Part shown: positions 8,831 through 16,930 of the stretch, in pieces
Layout of the letters: each line of letters opens with the position of its first letter
Numbering within the stretch: the first letter of the stretch is position 1
From: Streptomyces sp. NBC_00448
GTDB lineage: Bacteria > Actinomycetota > Actinomycetes > Streptomycetales > Streptomycetaceae
DNA length: 64,000 nt
Assembly (NCBI RefSeq): GCF_036014115.1
Contig: NZ_CP107913.1
Location: 7,557,501-7,621,500, forward strand
Direction of reading: 5' to 3'
The notes under the pieces: model-generated
What the model was told of the DNA's origin: nothing
What the model saw: only the letters and a program-made list of their open reading frames with translations
The model's database searches: none
Made by a program: the position numbers and the translations under genes

Positions 8831-9457
8831 TCAGTGGCGGGCGGGGTTGACCGGGCAGGGCTCCGGGTCGAGGGACCAGAAGCGGCGCAGCCCGTAGAGC
8901 AGCGGTCCGGGCTGCCGGGCGGGCGGCGGGCTCACCTCGAACACTTCGCCGAACACCACGGTGTGGTCGCCCACGGTGACGGTGCGCGCGACGCGGCAGT
9001 CGGCGATGGCATGCGCGTCGTCCACCAGGTGCGGCCCCGCGAAGCCGGGTCGGTGTGTCCACCGCACCCGGTCGAAGCGGTCGGCGGCGCCGGAGGCGAA
9101 CACCTGTGCCGCCGAACGGGCCCCGTCGTGCAGGAGGTTGACCGCGAAGGACGAGGTGTCCAGCAGGGCCCCGAGAGTGGGGCTGGCCTGCCGCACGCAG
9201 ACCAGCAAGGTGGCGGGCTCGACAGCGACGCTGGACAGCGAGGAGCAGGTCAGACCTCGTGGCGGCTCGCCGGGACGCATCGCCGTCACCACCGCCACGC
9301 CGGAGGGGAACGTCGCCATCAGGGAACGGAACCGGTCCGGCGCGACGGCCGGCGGGCGCGTGTCGGCCGTCGCCGCGGCGGAGGTGGGCGAGGCGGCGGA
9401 GGTGGGCGAGGCGGTAGAGGTGGGGGAGGTGGGCGAGAGAGGCGAGGGGCGTCCCAC
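8831..9457 (-). CDS. Flavin reductase (halogenase partner)
   Basis: A 208-residue member of the flavin reductase-like, FMN-binding split-barrel family. The core begins about residue 45 with FRSLMATFPSGVAVVTA; LTCSSLSSVAVEPATLLVCV and SFAVNLLHDGA follow, all diagnostic. It should reduce FAD or FMN with NAD(P)H to supply the halogenase. The start is the GTG with GGAGG nine nucleotides upstream, inside the end of the halogenase gene, four nucleotides after its stop. The first 40 residues are a repetitive Ser/Pro/Thr/Ala tail coded by a GAGGTGGGCGAGGCG-like repeat at about 9378-9440, absent from typical family members. Confidence 0.88.
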   Translation of the reverse strand: MGRPSPLSPTSPTSTASPTSAASPTSAAATADTRPPAVAPDRFRSLMATFPSGVAVVTAMRPGEPPRGLTCSSLSSVAVEPATLLVCVRQASPTLGALLDTSSFAVNLLHDGARSAAQVFASGAADRFDRVRWTHRPGFAGPHLVDDAHAIADCRVARTVTVGDHTVVFGEVFEVSPPPARQPGPLLYGLRRFWSLDPEPCPVNPARH

Positions 9458-9461
9458 GGAC

Positions 9462-11033
9462 TCAGCCTCCGGTCCCGGCCGACCGGGCCGCCAGGTGCGA
9501 GAAGTACTCGTACTGGCTGGGCAGTCGGCCGACGAGAGTGCGCACCTGGTCGCGCACGAGCCGCAACTCCTTCTGGGCGGCGGTGTCGTCCAGTACGTCC
9601 AGGACGGGCAGCGGCCGGGTGGGCAGACCGCCGAGACCGAGGAGCATCGCCACGTACGAATAGGGCTCGAAGCCGTGGAAGTGCGGGTACACGGACTCCT
9701 GGTCGGGCAGCCGGTGCCGCCACAGCTCCACGCGTTCGGCGAGCCCGTCGGGCATCGGACGGTGTTTGGTGTCCCGCCAGTAGTCGTTGTCCTGCCGCGC
9801 CGCCGCGTAGTAGTGCAGGAACAGGAACTCGCGTACGCCGTCCATGACATGGGCGACCTGCCGGTTGTAGGCGGCGCGCAGCCCCTCGTCGTCCGCGCCG
9901 GACGGGAAGTGCCGCACGAGTTGTTCCGCGGCGTTCTGGATGAAGAAGATCCCGGTGGACTCCAGGGGCTCCACGAAGCCGCTCGACAGCCCGATGGCGA
10001 CGCAGTTCTCGTGCCACGAGCGCTCACTGCGGCCGATACGCATCCGGATGTGGTTGGCCTCCAGGGCGTCCGCGTCGGGGCCGACGAAGGAGCGCAGGGT
10101 CCGCTCCGCCTCCTCGGGGCTGCAGTAGTCGCTCGCGTACACGTAGCCGGTGCCGAGCCGGCCGAAGAGCGGGATGGTCCAGATCCAGCCCGCGTCCTGC
10201 GCGGTGGCCGTGGTGCACGGCCTGATACCGCGGGCCTTCATGTCGACGGGGACGCGCAGGGCCACCGCGCTGTCGTTGGGCAGGCTGTCCTGGTACGAAC
10301 GGAAAGGCACGCCGAGCGCCTTGTTGATCAGCAGGCCCCGGAAGCCGGTGCAGTCCACGAACAGGTCCCCGGCCAGCGGGCCGTGCTCCTTCGTCAGGAC
10401 GTGCCGGATACGACCGCGCTCGTCCAGGGCGACGTCGGTCACGTCGTCGCGCACGTGCCGCACCCCGCGGTCCGCCCCGTAGCGGGCCAGGAACCCCGCG
10501 AGGAGCGTGGCGTCGAAGTGGTAGGCGTAGGGGAACTGGGTGGTGTGGCCCTCGGGCGTGGCACGGAACATGCTGTCCTCGCGGTCCTCCACGAAGTCCT
10601 GTTCCATCAGCGCGTCGTCGAGGTAGCGGGGTGAGCTCTGCGCGTCGCACAGCGCCGCCAGTACCGAGGTGTCCTGGTCGAAGCGCCCGCCGCCGCTCCG
10701 GTGCAGCCACCAGTCGGCGAGCGAGTACCCTTCCACGATCCGGGGCCGTTCGAACGGGTGGTAGAAGTGGTGCCCTCGGGCCCGCCAGTTCTCGAAGCGG
10801 ATCGCGAGTTTGTACGTGGCATGGCACTCGGGCATCCACTCGTGTTCCGCGAGCCCGAGGCTTTCGAAGAAGCGCCGGACCGTACTGAAGGTCGCCTCGC
10901 CGACACCGATGGTCGACACGTTCGCCGACTCCACCAGCGTCACCGCGACGCGGTCCTCGAACTGCGCCTTCAGGTAGGTGGCAGTCATCCAGCCGGCGGT
11001 GCCTCCGCCGACGATCACCACGCTTTGCGTCAT
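9462..11033 (-). CDS. Flavin-dependent tryptophan halogenase, PyrH-like
   Basis: A 523-residue enzyme with the FAD motif GGGTAGW at 9-15, the catalytic lysine K75 in TYKLAIRFENW (equivalent to K79 of PrnA), the halogenase signature WIWTIP and the VEPLESTGIFFIQ block. From memory it matches the tryptophan 5-halogenase PyrH more closely than PrnA (7-) or Thal/SttH (6-) enzymes: same length, FYHPFER and the FVEPLESTGIFF context. It should chlorinate or brominate free tryptophan via HOCl and a lysine chloramine, with FADH2 from the next gene. It follows the second P450 by 33 nt. The family call is very firm; regiochemistry is inferred. Confidence 0.93.
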   Translation of the reverse strand: MTQSVVIVGGGTAGWMTATYLKAQFEDRVAVTLVESANVSTIGVGEATFSTVRRFFESLGLAEHEWMPECHATYKLAIRFENWRARGHHFYHPFERPRIVEGYSLADWWLHRSGGGRFDQDTSVLAALCDAQSSPRYLDDALMEQDFVEDREDSMFRATPEGHTTQFPYAYHFDATLLAGFLARYGADRGVRHVRDDVTDVALDERGRIRHVLTKEHGPLAGDLFVDCTGFRGLLINKALGVPFRSYQDSLPNDSAVALRVPVDMKARGIRPCTTATAQDAGWIWTIPLFGRLGTGYVYASDYCSPEEAERTLRSFVGPDADALEANHIRMRIGRSERSWHENCVAIGLSSGFVEPLESTGIFFIQNAAEQLVRHFPSGADDEGLRAAYNRQVAHVMDGVREFLFLHYYAAARQDNDYWRDTKHRPMPDGLAERVELWRHRLPDQESVYPHFHGFEPYSYVAMLLGLGGLPTRPLPVLDVLDDTAAQKELRLVRDQVRTLVGRLPSQYEYFSHLAARSAGTGG

Positions 11034-11066
11034 GTTCCCTCGTCTCGGGTCGGTGTTGGGGGACGG

Positions 11067-12284
11067 TCACCAGGTGACCGGTATCTCCGGCGAGGCCAGG
11101 ACGACGGACGCGTCCACGACCTCGATGTCGCCGGCTGGGACGGCGAGCCGAAGCCCGGGAAACCGCCGCAGCAACGCCGGGTAGGCGACTTGCAGTTCGA
11201 GGCGGGCGAGGCTGGCACCGATGCACTGGTGGATGCCGAAGCCGAGCGCCAGGTGGTGGTTGGGCGTACGGGCGAGGTCGATGGTCTGCGGGTCGGGGAA
11301 CTGGTCGGGATCGCGGTTGGCCAGCTCGGCCGCCCCGATGACCCCCTCGCCCGCGCGGATGCGGACGCCGCCCAGTTCCATGTCCACCTTCGCCACCCGG
11401 CGCCGGCCCGTGTGGGTCACCGTCAGCACCCGCAGCAACTCCTCGACGGCGGTGGCCACCTGGGATTCGTCGCCGTCGCGCACCAGCGCGGCCCGCGCCG
11501 GGTCGGCCAGCAGGACCATCGTGCCGAGGCCGATCATGTGGGCCGTCGTGGCGTGGCCGGCGACCAGCAACAGCGCGGCCGTCCACGCCGCCTGCTGCCG
11601 GGACAGCTCGCCCGTCCGTACCCGGTCCCGGGCCAGCCTGCCCAGCAGGTCGTCCGTCGGCTCGTGTTCGCGTGCGCGGATCAGCTCCACGAAGTACGCC
11701 TCGATCGCGTTGCTGCTGCGGGTGACCGTGTCGGCGTCCGAGTGGATGTCCAGCCGGACGCGCAGGTGCTTCTCGATGAACTCGTGGTCCTGGTAGGGCA
11801 CACCGAGGATGCGGCAGATCATCATGGACGGCAGCGGGATCGCGAGGGCCTCCATCAGATCGACGGGGCCGGTGCGGGCGGCCATCTCGTCGAGCAGGTC
11901 CGCGACCGTCTCCTCGACCACCGGACGCAGGGCGGCGATCCGCCGTACCCCGAACTCGGCGATCAGCATGCGCCGGTGCCGGGCGTGCTCCGGATCGTCC
12001 ATGCCCACGAAGGTGGGCGCGATACGGTCGCGCAGCACCTGGCCGAGCGAGCTGGCCGGGAAGCCGGGCAGCGCCCGGTGGACGCTGAACCGGGTGTCGG
12101 AGAGCACGGTGCGGACGTCCTGGTAGCGGGTGACCAACCAGGGACTCCTGCCGCTCCACAGGGACACCGGGAACACGGGTTCCTCGCGGCTGCGGCGCAG
12201 GAGTTCCTCCGGAGGAGCGAAGGGACAGCCCGCGGGGCGGGGCATGGGATAGCGCGGTGGCGTCCCGGCAGGATCGGTGGACAT
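11067..12284 (-). CDS. Cytochrome P450 (second in operon)
   Basis: A 405-residue P450 with the heme motif GFGIHQCIG (Cys354), a normal I-helix AGHATT and ELLR in VEELLRVLTVT. Start chosen at ATG (MSTDPAGT) with GGAG upstream; a longer in-frame extension is Pro/Ala-rich and unlikely. It looks like the CYP107/CYP105-type tailoring enzymes of actinomycetes. Unlike the first P450 it has canonical oxygen-activation residues, so it may act on a free intermediate. It lies between the HxlR regulator and the halogenase in the operon. Confidence 0.88.
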   Translation of the reverse strand: MSTDPAGTPPRYPMPRPAGCPFAPPEELLRRSREEPVFPVSLWSGRSPWLVTRYQDVRTVLSDTRFSVHRALPGFPASSLGQVLRDRIAPTFVGMDDPEHARHRRMLIAEFGVRRIAALRPVVEETVADLLDEMAARTGPVDLMEALAIPLPSMMICRILGVPYQDHEFIEKHLRVRLDIHSDADTVTRSSNAIEAYFVELIRAREHEPTDDLLGRLARDRVRTGELSRQQAAWTAALLLVAGHATTAHMIGLGTMVLLADPARAALVRDGDESQVATAVEELLRVLTVTHTGRRRVAKVDMELGGVRIRAGEGVIGAAELANRDPDQFPDPQTIDLARTPNHHLALGFGIHQCIGASLARLELQVAYPALLRRFPGLRLAVPAGDIEVVDASVVLASPEIPVTW

Positions 12285-12381
12285 AGGGGGGTCTCCTGTT
12301 CGGCGTGCGACGGGTGGGAGCCCGGCGGGGGCCGGGGCTGGGGGCCGCGGCGTGGCAGCGGGCACTCGGCGCCGGAGCGCG

Positions 12382-12975
12382 TCATGCCGAGGTGGGCGGG
12401 GTGGGGCGGCGGGGATAGCGCTCGCGCAGGGCCGGGCCGGCCGCCGGGCCGGTCGCGAACATGAACTCGGCGGTGTCGAGCGGCCGGCCGGTGCTCCGGT
12501 CGACCACGACGGGGTCCGCCTCGACGCCGGTGCGGGCGTCCACCAGGATCAGGCCGCGCCGCTCGGGCGGCAGCCGGTGGTTGCCCCAGGCCGTCATGAC
12601 GAGGACCAGGGGGCGCAGCGAGCGTCCGAGTGCGGTGGGGCGGTAGGCGGTTCGGCCGGCGGCGGCGCCTGCGTCCGGATCGGGATCGGTATCGGCGTCG
12701 GCGTCGGCGTCACGGCCCGTGTGGCCGTCTCCGCCGCCGTTCGTCTCGTCGGCCGGCGCCGTCGTCAGCAGCCCGGCGGTGACCAGTGTGGACAGCCGGT
12801 CGGCCAGCAGGCCGGCGGGCATCCCCAGGTTGCGCCGGATCTCCTCGAACCGGGTGAAGCCGTCGTACGTCTCGTGGAGGATCTCCAACGTCCACCACGG
12901 TCCGATCTGTTCGGCCGTCCTGGCCAGCGGGCAGTCGGGTATACGTGAGGGCACGGCCGCGGCCTCCGCCCTCAT
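12382..12975 (-). CDS. HxlR-family transcriptional regulator
   Basis: A 197-residue winged-helix regulator: CPLARTAEQIGPWWTLEILHETYDGFTRFEEI is the HxlR start (Cys about 18), then LADRLSTLVTAGLL as the recognition region and YRPTALGRSLRPLVLVMTAWG. Its ATG overlaps the MbtH stop (ATGA), so it is co-translated inside the biosynthetic operon. HxlR proteins often sense electrophiles or quinones through the N-terminal Cys, and an aromatic pathway product could be the signal (inference). Odd: the wing carries an inserted Asp/Ala repeat (DADADADTDPDPD) coded by a hexanucleotide repeat near 12675-12715. Confidence 0.85.
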   Translation of the reverse strand: MRAEAAAVPSRIPDCPLARTAEQIGPWWTLEILHETYDGFTRFEEIRRNLGMPAGLLADRLSTLVTAGLLTTAPADETNGGGDGHTGRDADADADTDPDPDAGAAAGRTAYRPTALGRSLRPLVLVMTAWGNHRLPPERRGLILVDARTGVEADPVVVDRSTGRPLDTAEFMFATGPAAGPALRERYPRRPTPPTSA

Positions 12976-13172
12976 CCGCACAGCCGGACGGGACGCAGAT
13001 CCGTCCAGTGCGTCTCGATGTAGTCCAGGCACCGGGCGCGGGCGTCCGGGCCGGACACGCAGCGCCAGCCCGCGGGAACCGCGGCGAACTCCGGCCACAG
13101 CGCGTGCTGTCCGTCCTCGTTGGCCACGACGCGGAAGCGCGCCTGCTCGTCGTCGAACGGGTTGCCGCTCAT
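12972..13172 (-). CDS. MbtH-like protein
   Basis: A 66-residue protein with the family hallmarks NPFDDEQARFRVVANEDGQ, HALWPEFAAVPAGW and the closing CLDYIETHWTDLRP. MbtH proteins bind adenylation domains and are often needed for their solubility and activity. It overlaps TDO by ATGA and HxlR by ATGA. Its presence supports the A-T didomain as an active amino-acid-activating enzyme. Confidence 0.93.
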   Translation of the reverse strand: MSGNPFDDEQARFRVVANEDGQHALWPEFAAVPAGWRCVSGPDARARCLDYIETHWTDLRPVRLCG

Positions 13173-13903
13173 GCCGTCGTCCGGTCCGCGAGCCCGGTGG
13201 GTGCGGTGCCTTCGGTGTGGAGCTGTCCGCGCAGCCGCCGCAGTTCGGTGAAGGGCAGGGTGACACGTGCCATCAGGTAGTCGGCACCGCTGGTGCCGCC
13301 GGTTCCCGGCCCCACGCCGATCATCTTCGACATGAGCGTCAGATGGCCGAGCTTCCAGTGCCAGTAGCGGTTGCCGATGTCCAGCAGCGCTTCGACGATC
13401 CGGTGGTACGCCCCGGCCTCCGGGCCGCGACGGCACACTTCCCCGACCGAGGTGCCGCTGAGCGCCACGGCCGCGGTGAGGGCCTCGTAGAGCCGTCCCG
13501 ACCGCCGGTCGTCGCCGAGGAACTCGTCGAGGTGGCGGAACTGCTCCGACTCCGCCCCGCTCGCGCTGCCCACGTAGGGGCGGAACTCGGCGAAGTGGCG
13601 GATCGGCAACTTCTCCAGTGCCGCGACCTGTTCCACCAGGATGCGCAGCAGCTCCGCGGCGCGTTCGAGGAACTCCACGCTCGACTCGGCGTCGGCGAGG
13701 CCGTGTTCGGGCTGCAGGTAGTCCGACGCGGCCTCGACGTCGGCGATGATCTGCTTCAGCCACAGCTCGCAGGACTGGTGGGCGACGACGAAGAACTGCT
13801 CGGAGAGGATCACCGCCCGCCTGCCGCTGTCGGTGGTGCGGGGCACCTGCAAGGACAGCAGGGTGTCGAGGTTCAGGTAGTCGGCGTACGTCAGTTCAGC
13901 CAT
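13169..13903 (-). CDS. Tryptophan 2,3-dioxygenase
   Basis: A 244-residue heme dioxygenase. It starts AELTYADYLNLDTLLSLQ, has FFVVAHQSCELWLKQ with the distal His42, FRPYVGSASGAESEQF, and WHWKLGHLTLMSKMIG with the probable heme ligand His187, then GTGGTSGADYL. The enzyme opens the indole ring of tryptophan to N-formylkynurenine. It overlaps the aminotransferase gene by 8 nt and MbtH by 4. Pathway versions (quinomycin, thiocoraline) cleave beta-hydroxytryptophan; chlorinated beta-hydroxytryptophan is the likely substrate here. No arylformamidase gene is present in the operon. Length is slightly below housekeeping TDOs. Confidence 0.92.
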   Translation of the reverse strand: MAELTYADYLNLDTLLSLQVPRTTDSGRRAVILSEQFFVVAHQSCELWLKQIIADVEAASDYLQPEHGLADAESSVEFLERAAELLRILVEQVAALEKLPIRHFAEFRPYVGSASGAESEQFRHLDEFLGDDRRSGRLYEALTAAVALSGTSVGEVCRRGPEAGAYHRIVEALLDIGNRYWHWKLGHLTLMSKMIGVGPGTGGTSGADYLMARVTLPFTELRRLRGQLHTEGTAPTGLADRTTA

Positions 13904-15164
13904 GCGCCCGCTCCACTTCGCAGGTTCGGGCGAAGCGGATGATCTTCTCCACTCCGAGGGGCAGCAGGTCGGGGTCGCCGCAGAAGGCGATGCGCACCAG
14001 GGACCGGGCCCACTGGGGGACGTCGAGCGACAGCACCTGGCCCGCCGCGGACAGCCTCGGCCGCAGCGCGAACCCGGCCGCCGGCACCACCGCGACGGAG
14101 TGGGTCTCCAGCAGCCGGTCGGCGAAGGTCTGCGCGTCCAGCCCGGTCGAGGAGACGTCCAGCACGGCGTACCAGCCGCCGGCCGGCAGTTCCGCGAGCA
14201 GGCCGGCCGCACACAGCGGCGGCAGCAGCACGTTGCGGTTGTGCGCGACCAGCTTGGCGTTGGCGGCGACGGAGTCCCGGGCGCCGAGAGCGGCGAGACC
14301 CGCGTACTGGATCGGCGTCGAGGGCGAGATGATGCCCGCCTCCTGGACGACGCTCATGGCGTGCGCCGTCCGGTCGTTCGCGCAGGCCACGTAGCCCAGG
14401 CGGTATCCGGTCATGGCCGCGCTCTTGGAGAAGCTGTAGACGCTGTGCACGATCCGCTGGTCCTGGGGCAGGCCGCGTTCCAGCGACGCCATCGAGAAGT
14501 GCTCGCCCTCGTACACGTAGTGCTCGTACGCCTCGTCGCTGACGACCTGCCAGCCCCGCTCACGGGCCCCCTCCAGCAGGACCCGCTGGGCTCGCGCGTC
14601 GAGCACGACGCCGGTCGGATTGGCCGGCGAGTTGATCAGCAGCAGCCGGGTGCGGGGGCCGGCCGCTGCCAGGATCGCCTCCGGGTCGGGGCGGAAACCC
14701 GGGCCGAGCGGGTAGAAAACCGGCCGGAGCCCGGCGAGGAGGCTCTGCTGCAGGTGCACCGGCCAGTGCAGTTCCGGCAGCAGGATCTCCGCACCGGGCT
14801 CGGCCAGCGCCCGCAGCAGCGCGGTCAGGCCCTGCGCGGAGCCCGGCGTGACGAAGATCCGGGAGACCGGCGCGTCCAGTCCGTTCTCGGCGGCCAACTT
14901 GCCCGCCAGGGCCTCGCGCAGGGCGAGAATGCCCTCCACGCCGGTGTACTTGGTGTCACCGCGCCGCAGAGCGTCGTGCAGCGCGTCGGCCGCTTCCTGC
15001 GGCGCGTCGAAGTAGGGGTCGCCGACGTGGAGTTTCAGTACGGGCGTCGTCGTCCGCCGCTCCTTCGCCTCCGCCGCACGGAAGATCTCGTGCAGGGCGG
15101 ACGACGGTACGGTGGCGGCCGGTGGGGTCTGGTCGGTCACATCGGCTGCACTGCTGGGATTCAT
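13896..15164 (-). CDS. Class I/II PLP aminotransferase
   Basis: A 422-residue fold-type I aminotransferase. NPTG (182-185), Asp210 in VVSDEAY and the Schiff-base Lys247 in YSFSKSAAMTGYR are all present, followed by the Arg of LVRIAFCGD near the C-terminus. In quinomycin-type pathways a similar enzyme converts beta-hydroxykynurenine to its 2-oxo acid, which closes on the aniline to give 3-hydroxyquinaldic acid; a kynurenine aminotransferase-like role is therefore likely. It is 34 nt after the SDR and overlaps TDO. Confidence 0.88.
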   Translation of the reverse strand: MNPSSAADVTDQTPPAATVPSSALHEIFRAAEAKERRTTTPVLKLHVGDPYFDAPQEAADALHDALRRGDTKYTGVEGILALREALAGKLAAENGLDAPVSRIFVTPGSAQGLTALLRALAEPGAEILLPELHWPVHLQQSLLAGLRPVFYPLGPGFRPDPEAILAAAGPRTRLLLINSPANPTGVVLDARAQRVLLEGARERGWQVVSDEAYEHYVYEGEHFSMASLERGLPQDQRIVHSVYSFSKSAAMTGYRLGYVACANDRTAHAMSVVQEAGIISPSTPIQYAGLAALGARDSVAANAKLVAHNRNVLLPPLCAAGLLAELPAGGWYAVLDVSSTGLDAQTFADRLLETHSVAVVPAAGFALRPRLSAAGQVLSLDVPQWARSLVRIAFCGDPDLLPLGVEKIIRFARTCEVERAHG

Positions 15165-15198
15165 GCCACCTCCGGGTGCTGTCGCTGTTCTTCGCCGG

Positions 15199-15975
15199 TC
15201 ATGCGGCCCGGCCGCCGTCCACGGGGATCAGCGCGCCGGTCATCCAGCCGGCCATCTCGGGGTCCACCAGGGCGCACACCCACCGGCCGATCTCCTCGCC
15301 GCGGCCGAAACGCCGCAGCGGGGTCGCCTCGGTGAGTTTCCGCGCCAGTTCGTTCCTTTCGGAATCCGACAGTCCGGTCTCGTGCCACATCGGCGTGTCG
15401 ACCGGGCCGGGCAGAATGGCGTTGACCCTTATCTCCGGGGCGAGTTCCCTGGCCAGGGAACGGGTCAGGCTGTTGAGTGCCGCTTTGCTCGCGCCGTAGC
15501 AGGAGCGCTCCGGCATCGACAGGACGCCGCCCACGGAGGATATGTTCACCACCGTGCCGGAATTCCTGCGCAATTGGGGAATCGCGCACCTGATCATCTC
15601 GGCGGGTGCCCACACATTGACCCGGAGCATGGCCATGAAATCCTCGTCCGCCGCGTCCTGAAGGGCTCCGAAGCGGGCCAGCCCCGCGTTGTTCACCACC
15701 GCGTCCAGCCGTCCGAAGCGCGCGACGGCAGCGGCGACGATCCGCTCCGCGGCCCCCTTCTCGGCCACGTCGGCGGTCACCGGATGGACCGCCTCGCCGC
15801 TCTGCGCGGCCAGTTCGGCCAGCGGTGCCGCGCGCCGTCCGACGGCGGTCACCCCGGCCCCCGCGGACGTCAGGCACTCGGCGACCGACCGGCCGATGCC
15901 GCTGCCGGCTCCGGTCACCAGCACGGACATCCCCTCCAGCGGCCGGTGCGCGAAGCGCGCCAGGGGCTCAGACAC
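15199..15975 (-). CDS. Short-chain dehydrogenase/reductase
   Basis: A 258-residue classical SDR: cofactor motif TGAGSGIG at 21-28, NNAG at 95-98, the catalytic Tyr160/Lys164 in CYGASK with Ser in NISSVGG, and the closing PGPVDTPMW and DGG segments. The residue after the first strand is Arg-rich (VGRRAAP), suggesting NADPH preference. Its start overlaps the thioesterase end by 8 nt. It could oxidise or reduce the beta-hydroxyl or a ring carbonyl of the kynurenine-derived product; the substrate is not deducible. Confidence 0.88.
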   Translation of the reverse strand: MSEPLARFAHRPLEGMSVLVTGAGSGIGRSVAECLTSAGAGVTAVGRRAAPLAELAAQSGEAVHPVTADVAEKGAAERIVAAAVARFGRLDAVVNNAGLARFGALQDAADEDFMAMLRVNVWAPAEMIRCAIPQLRRNSGTVVNISSVGGVLSMPERSCYGASKAALNSLTRSLARELAPEIRVNAILPGPVDTPMWHETGLSDSERNELARKLTEATPLRRFGRGEEIGRWVCALVDPEMAGWMTGALIPVDGGRAA

Positions 15976-16714
15976 GATGCCGCTCCCGCCGGTCGGCGCC
16001 CACGACGTCCTCGACCAGGCCCCGGGGGTCGACCCGCGGGTGGAAGTGGCCGCCGGGACGGGCGCGCAGGGTGAATTCCCCGGTCGTGCAGGCCGACCAC
16101 GACCGGACCCGTGCCTCGCAGGCCAGGGGGTCGTCGGGGCTGTAGTAGCAGCGGACGGGACACCGCAGCGGCGCGGTGCCGGCCCGCGGCGCGTACGTCT
16201 CGTTCGCCGTCACGTCCGCCCGCAGCGCGGGCAGCACGAGGTCGCGGAACTCCTCGTCGTCGGCGAACTCCGGATCGATGGTGCCGAACGCCTTTACCGC
16301 GGACCACAGTTCGGCGTCCGTCAGCCGGTGCGTGGTCCCGCCGCCCGCGTCCTCGGGCCCGGGTGAACCGGAGACGCACAGCCGCGTGGGCGGCGATCCG
16401 GCGTCCCGCAGGGCCACCGCCGTCTCGTAGGCGACGAGTGCGCCGAGGCTGTGCCCGTACAGGATCAGGGGCGAGGCGGGCAGTCCGAGCAGCTCGGTCG
16501 CCACCAGCGAAGCGGTCTCACGGATTCCGACGGCGGGCTCGGCGAACCGGTCGGCCCGGCCCGGATACTGCACGGCCATGAGCTCGGTTCCCGGCGGCGT
16601 CAGAGCGGCCCATTCGCGAAAGCCGCCGGCGAATCCACCCGAATGGGGAAAGCACACCAACCGGAATTTCGAATTCCGGATGCTGTTGAATTTCTGCAGG
16701 AACTCTTTAGGCAC
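15968..16714 (-). CDS. Type II thioesterase, first gene of the operon
   Basis: A 248-residue alpha/beta hydrolase of the NRPS/PKS thioesterase II family: FPHSGGFAGGF near the start, nucleophile GHSLG (Ser89), the Asp in YYSPDDPLA and His in GGHFHP. A GTG preceded by a G-rich site is taken as the start because it gives the normal family length; an ATG 26 codons upstream would add an unusual extension. In quinomycin biosynthesis such a stand-alone hydrolase frees beta-hydroxytryptophan from the carrier; the same role is likely here. As first gene of the 12-gene operon, its upstream region holds the promoter. Confidence 0.9.
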   Translation of the reverse strand: MPKEFLQKFNSIRNSKFRLVCFPHSGGFAGGFREWAALTPPGTELMAVQYPGRADRFAEPAVGIRETASLVATELLGLPASPLILYGHSLGALVAYETAVALRDAGSPPTRLCVSGSPGPEDAGGGTTHRLTDAELWSAVKAFGTIDPEFADDEEFRDLVLPALRADVTANETYAPRAGTAPLRCPVRCYYSPDDPLACEARVRSWSACTTGEFTLRARPGGHFHPRVDPRGLVEDVVGADRRERHRV

Positions 16715-16930
16715 TGTCGACCCCCCGTGGTCAATAAGTTGCCTTCTCGCTGTAGAGCACCCTGGCAGGCAGGGCAAGGTCCTTCGTGGCATCTTTCATC
16801 GATCTTTCGGAACTGGATAGAGATGAAAGAACCGTGCAAGAAATCTTGTTCCGGAGAACCCCGGCGATGGTGTGGTGGGACCCGACGTTCTGTGATCCCG
16901 AACATGTACAGCACGCCGAAAGGGGCAGCC
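16715..16930. promoter_or_regulatory. Divergent promoter region with a 9-bp inverted repeat
   Basis: This 216-bp gap separates the biosynthetic operon from the divergent antiporter and is more AT-rich than its surroundings. It contains a perfect inverted repeat, TCTTTCATC at 16792-16800 and GATGAAAGA at 16822-16830, a plausible operator or transcript hairpin. Other pieces suitable for a -10 (TGGATAG, 16814-16820) are visible but not assigned to a strand with certainty. Confidence 0.5.
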
